A stretch of DNA of 6,737 nt from Pirellulaceae bacterium (GTDB lineage Bacteria; Planctomycetota; Planctomycetia; Pirellulales; Pirellulaceae), in assembly GCA_013002105.1 (NCBI GenBank), contig JABDKS010000182.1, forward strand, positions 1 through 6,737, given 5' to 3'. Under the pieces are notes generated by a model. The model had not been told where the DNA came from, ran no database searches, and saw nothing but the letters and a program-made list of their open reading frames with translations. Positions 6,414-6,737 of the stretch are shown one piece after another. Numbering within the stretch: position 1 is the first letter of the stretch; every line of letters starts with the position of its first letter. A program made the position numbers and the translations under genes.

Positions 6414-6506
6414 TGGAATCAGTACGCTGTGTCTTCCCGTCCCGCTAGCCGAACGGCGATAGCCGCGGTTCCTTCCCCACACAACCACGACTATCGCCCA
6501 TCGGCT
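6414..6506. repeat. Hairpin repeat, copy 2
   Basis: This 93-bp second copy aligns with 6271-6349 across its whole length apart from about 14 extra bases containing CTAGCCGAACGGC, just before the hairpin. The hairpin is CGATAGCCGCGGTT (6457-6470) against AACCACGACTATCG (6483-6496) with a 12-base loop. Two C-A mismatches occur, C6463/A6490 and C6466/A6487; both become G-U pairs on the minus strand. The extra segment can itself form GCCG-AA-CGGC (6448-6457). Orientation is the same as copy 1. Confidence 0.7.
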
Positions 6507-6667
6507 GATGAACAATATCGCTGGCAAGCGAAGCTCGCTGCGTCGGTAGTCGCAGCATGGGCACGAAACCGTCAACCGACTGCACTTGCCGCGGGCCTAC
6601 CGTACGAAATATTTCACCTCAATGGCTCGTGGCTACCGCCAGCCGCTCAACAATCCGAATAAGTCGA

Positions 6668-6681
6668 TCGTCTGCAGACGA
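6668..6681. promoter_or_regulatory. Perfect 14-bp palindrome abutting the slyX ribosome binding site
   Basis: TCGTCTGCAGACGA is its own reverse complement over all 14 bases. Its last A is the first base of the AGGA (6681-6684) that serves as ribosome binding site for the ATG at 6691. Bound as DNA it would sit just upstream of the start codon, suiting a dimeric repressor. As RNA it could not close without opening its centre, so a DNA-level or dimerising role is more likely. Function is inferred. Confidence 0.35.
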
Positions 6682-6690
6682 GGATCATTG

Positions 6691-6737
6691 ATGGCCAGAG
6701 ATCTTACCGAGCGGATCACCGATCTGGAGATTCAACT
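6691..6737 (+). CDS. slyX: Probable SlyX-family protein, N-terminal fragment
   Basis: Only the first 15 codons fall inside the window: MARDLTERITDLEIQ, the final two bases (CT) suggesting Leu next. ATG 6691 is preceded by AGGA with 6-base spacing, the clearest Shine-Dalgarno site in this part of the window. The peptide has heptad spacing of hydrophobic residues (L5, I9, L12, I14) with acidic and basic residues between, like the start of the short coiled-coil SlyX proteins, which typically open with an ...RLAELE... pattern of about 70 residues in total. SlyX has no firmly established biochemical role. With so few residues, another coiled-coil protein remains possible. Confidence 0.5.
   Translation, partial: MARDLTERITDLEIQ

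Larger units (their letters stand above)
6265..6690. other. 426-bp intergenic region carrying a duplicated hairpin element
   Basis: The stretch between the isomerase stop and the slyX start holds two copies of a hairpin repeat (listed separately) and a palindrome at 6668-6681. A 116-codon open frame at 6312-6662 runs through the second repeat copy and half of the first; its translation is Ala/Arg/Ser/Pro-rich with no recognisable fold, so I do not call it a gene. Between 6507 and 6667 I see only a minor 5-bp hairpin (AGCGA/TCGCT near 6527-6539). Confidence 0.6.

Noticed and set aside
6271..6506. CRISPR array
   Set aside because: Only two copies, of different length, separated by 64 bases, and no cas gene nearby.
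6312..6662. 116-codon plus-strand open frame
   Set aside because: It starts inside the loop of the first repeat hairpin and runs through the whole second copy; composition is low-information and no homology is apparent, so it is most likely repeat-derived and spurious.

Overview
This window looks like ordinary chromosomal DNA of a free-living planctomycete, probably Rhodopirellula-like. That assignment is an inference. It rests on protein style, moderately high GC, loosely spaced genes with weak Shine-Dalgarno sites, TTG starts, and a dispersed-type intergenic hairpin repeat containing ACAACCACGGCTATC. I see no tRNA, rRNA, CRISPR array, transposase or phage gene. The named genes are metabolic or RNA-modification genes. 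The less explained material lies in the spacers.

Layout, left to right: (1) the last 56 codons of an unrecognised gene (1-171). (2) A full-length IlvD/Edd-family sugar-acid dehydratase of the L-arabinonate dehydratase type (260-1996). (3) A 328-bp spacer with a short inverted repeat. (4) A DapA-superfamily lyase/dehydratase (2325-3230). (5) A six-helix membrane protein of unknown function with a cytoplasmic coiled-coil tail (3284-4003). (6) A convergent queE (4719-4000, minus strand). (7) A divergent queF (4752-5129). (8) A 139-bp spacer with two mutually exclusive stem-loops. (9) A TIM-barrel sugar phosphate isomerase/epimerase-like gene (5269-6264). (10) A 426-bp spacer with two copies of a hairpin-bearing repeat. 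(11) The start of a probable slyX gene (6691 to the window end), preceded by a perfect 14-bp palindrome.

Functional groups: the dehydratase would turn an aldonate such as L-arabinonate into a 2-keto-3-deoxy acid, which is the usual substrate class of DapA-type aldolases and dehydratases. The first two complete genes could therefore be consecutive steps of non-phosphorylative sugar-acid catabolism. The isomerase-like gene about 2 kb further on may also serve carbohydrate use, but nothing in the sequence links it to them. queE and queF are two steps of the 7-deazaguanine (queuosine) pathway, making preQ0 precursor and reducing preQ0 to preQ1. They are divergently arranged over about 32 bp, and both appear to use TTG starts.

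I did not find a convincing new multi-gene system. The best leads for something undescribed are the paired repeat at 6271-6506, whose arm mismatches all become G-U pairs on the minus strand; the two-state RNA fold at 5153-5207; the palindrome abutting the slyX ribosome binding site; and a DapA-like protein that has lost the family's GTTGE-type loop.
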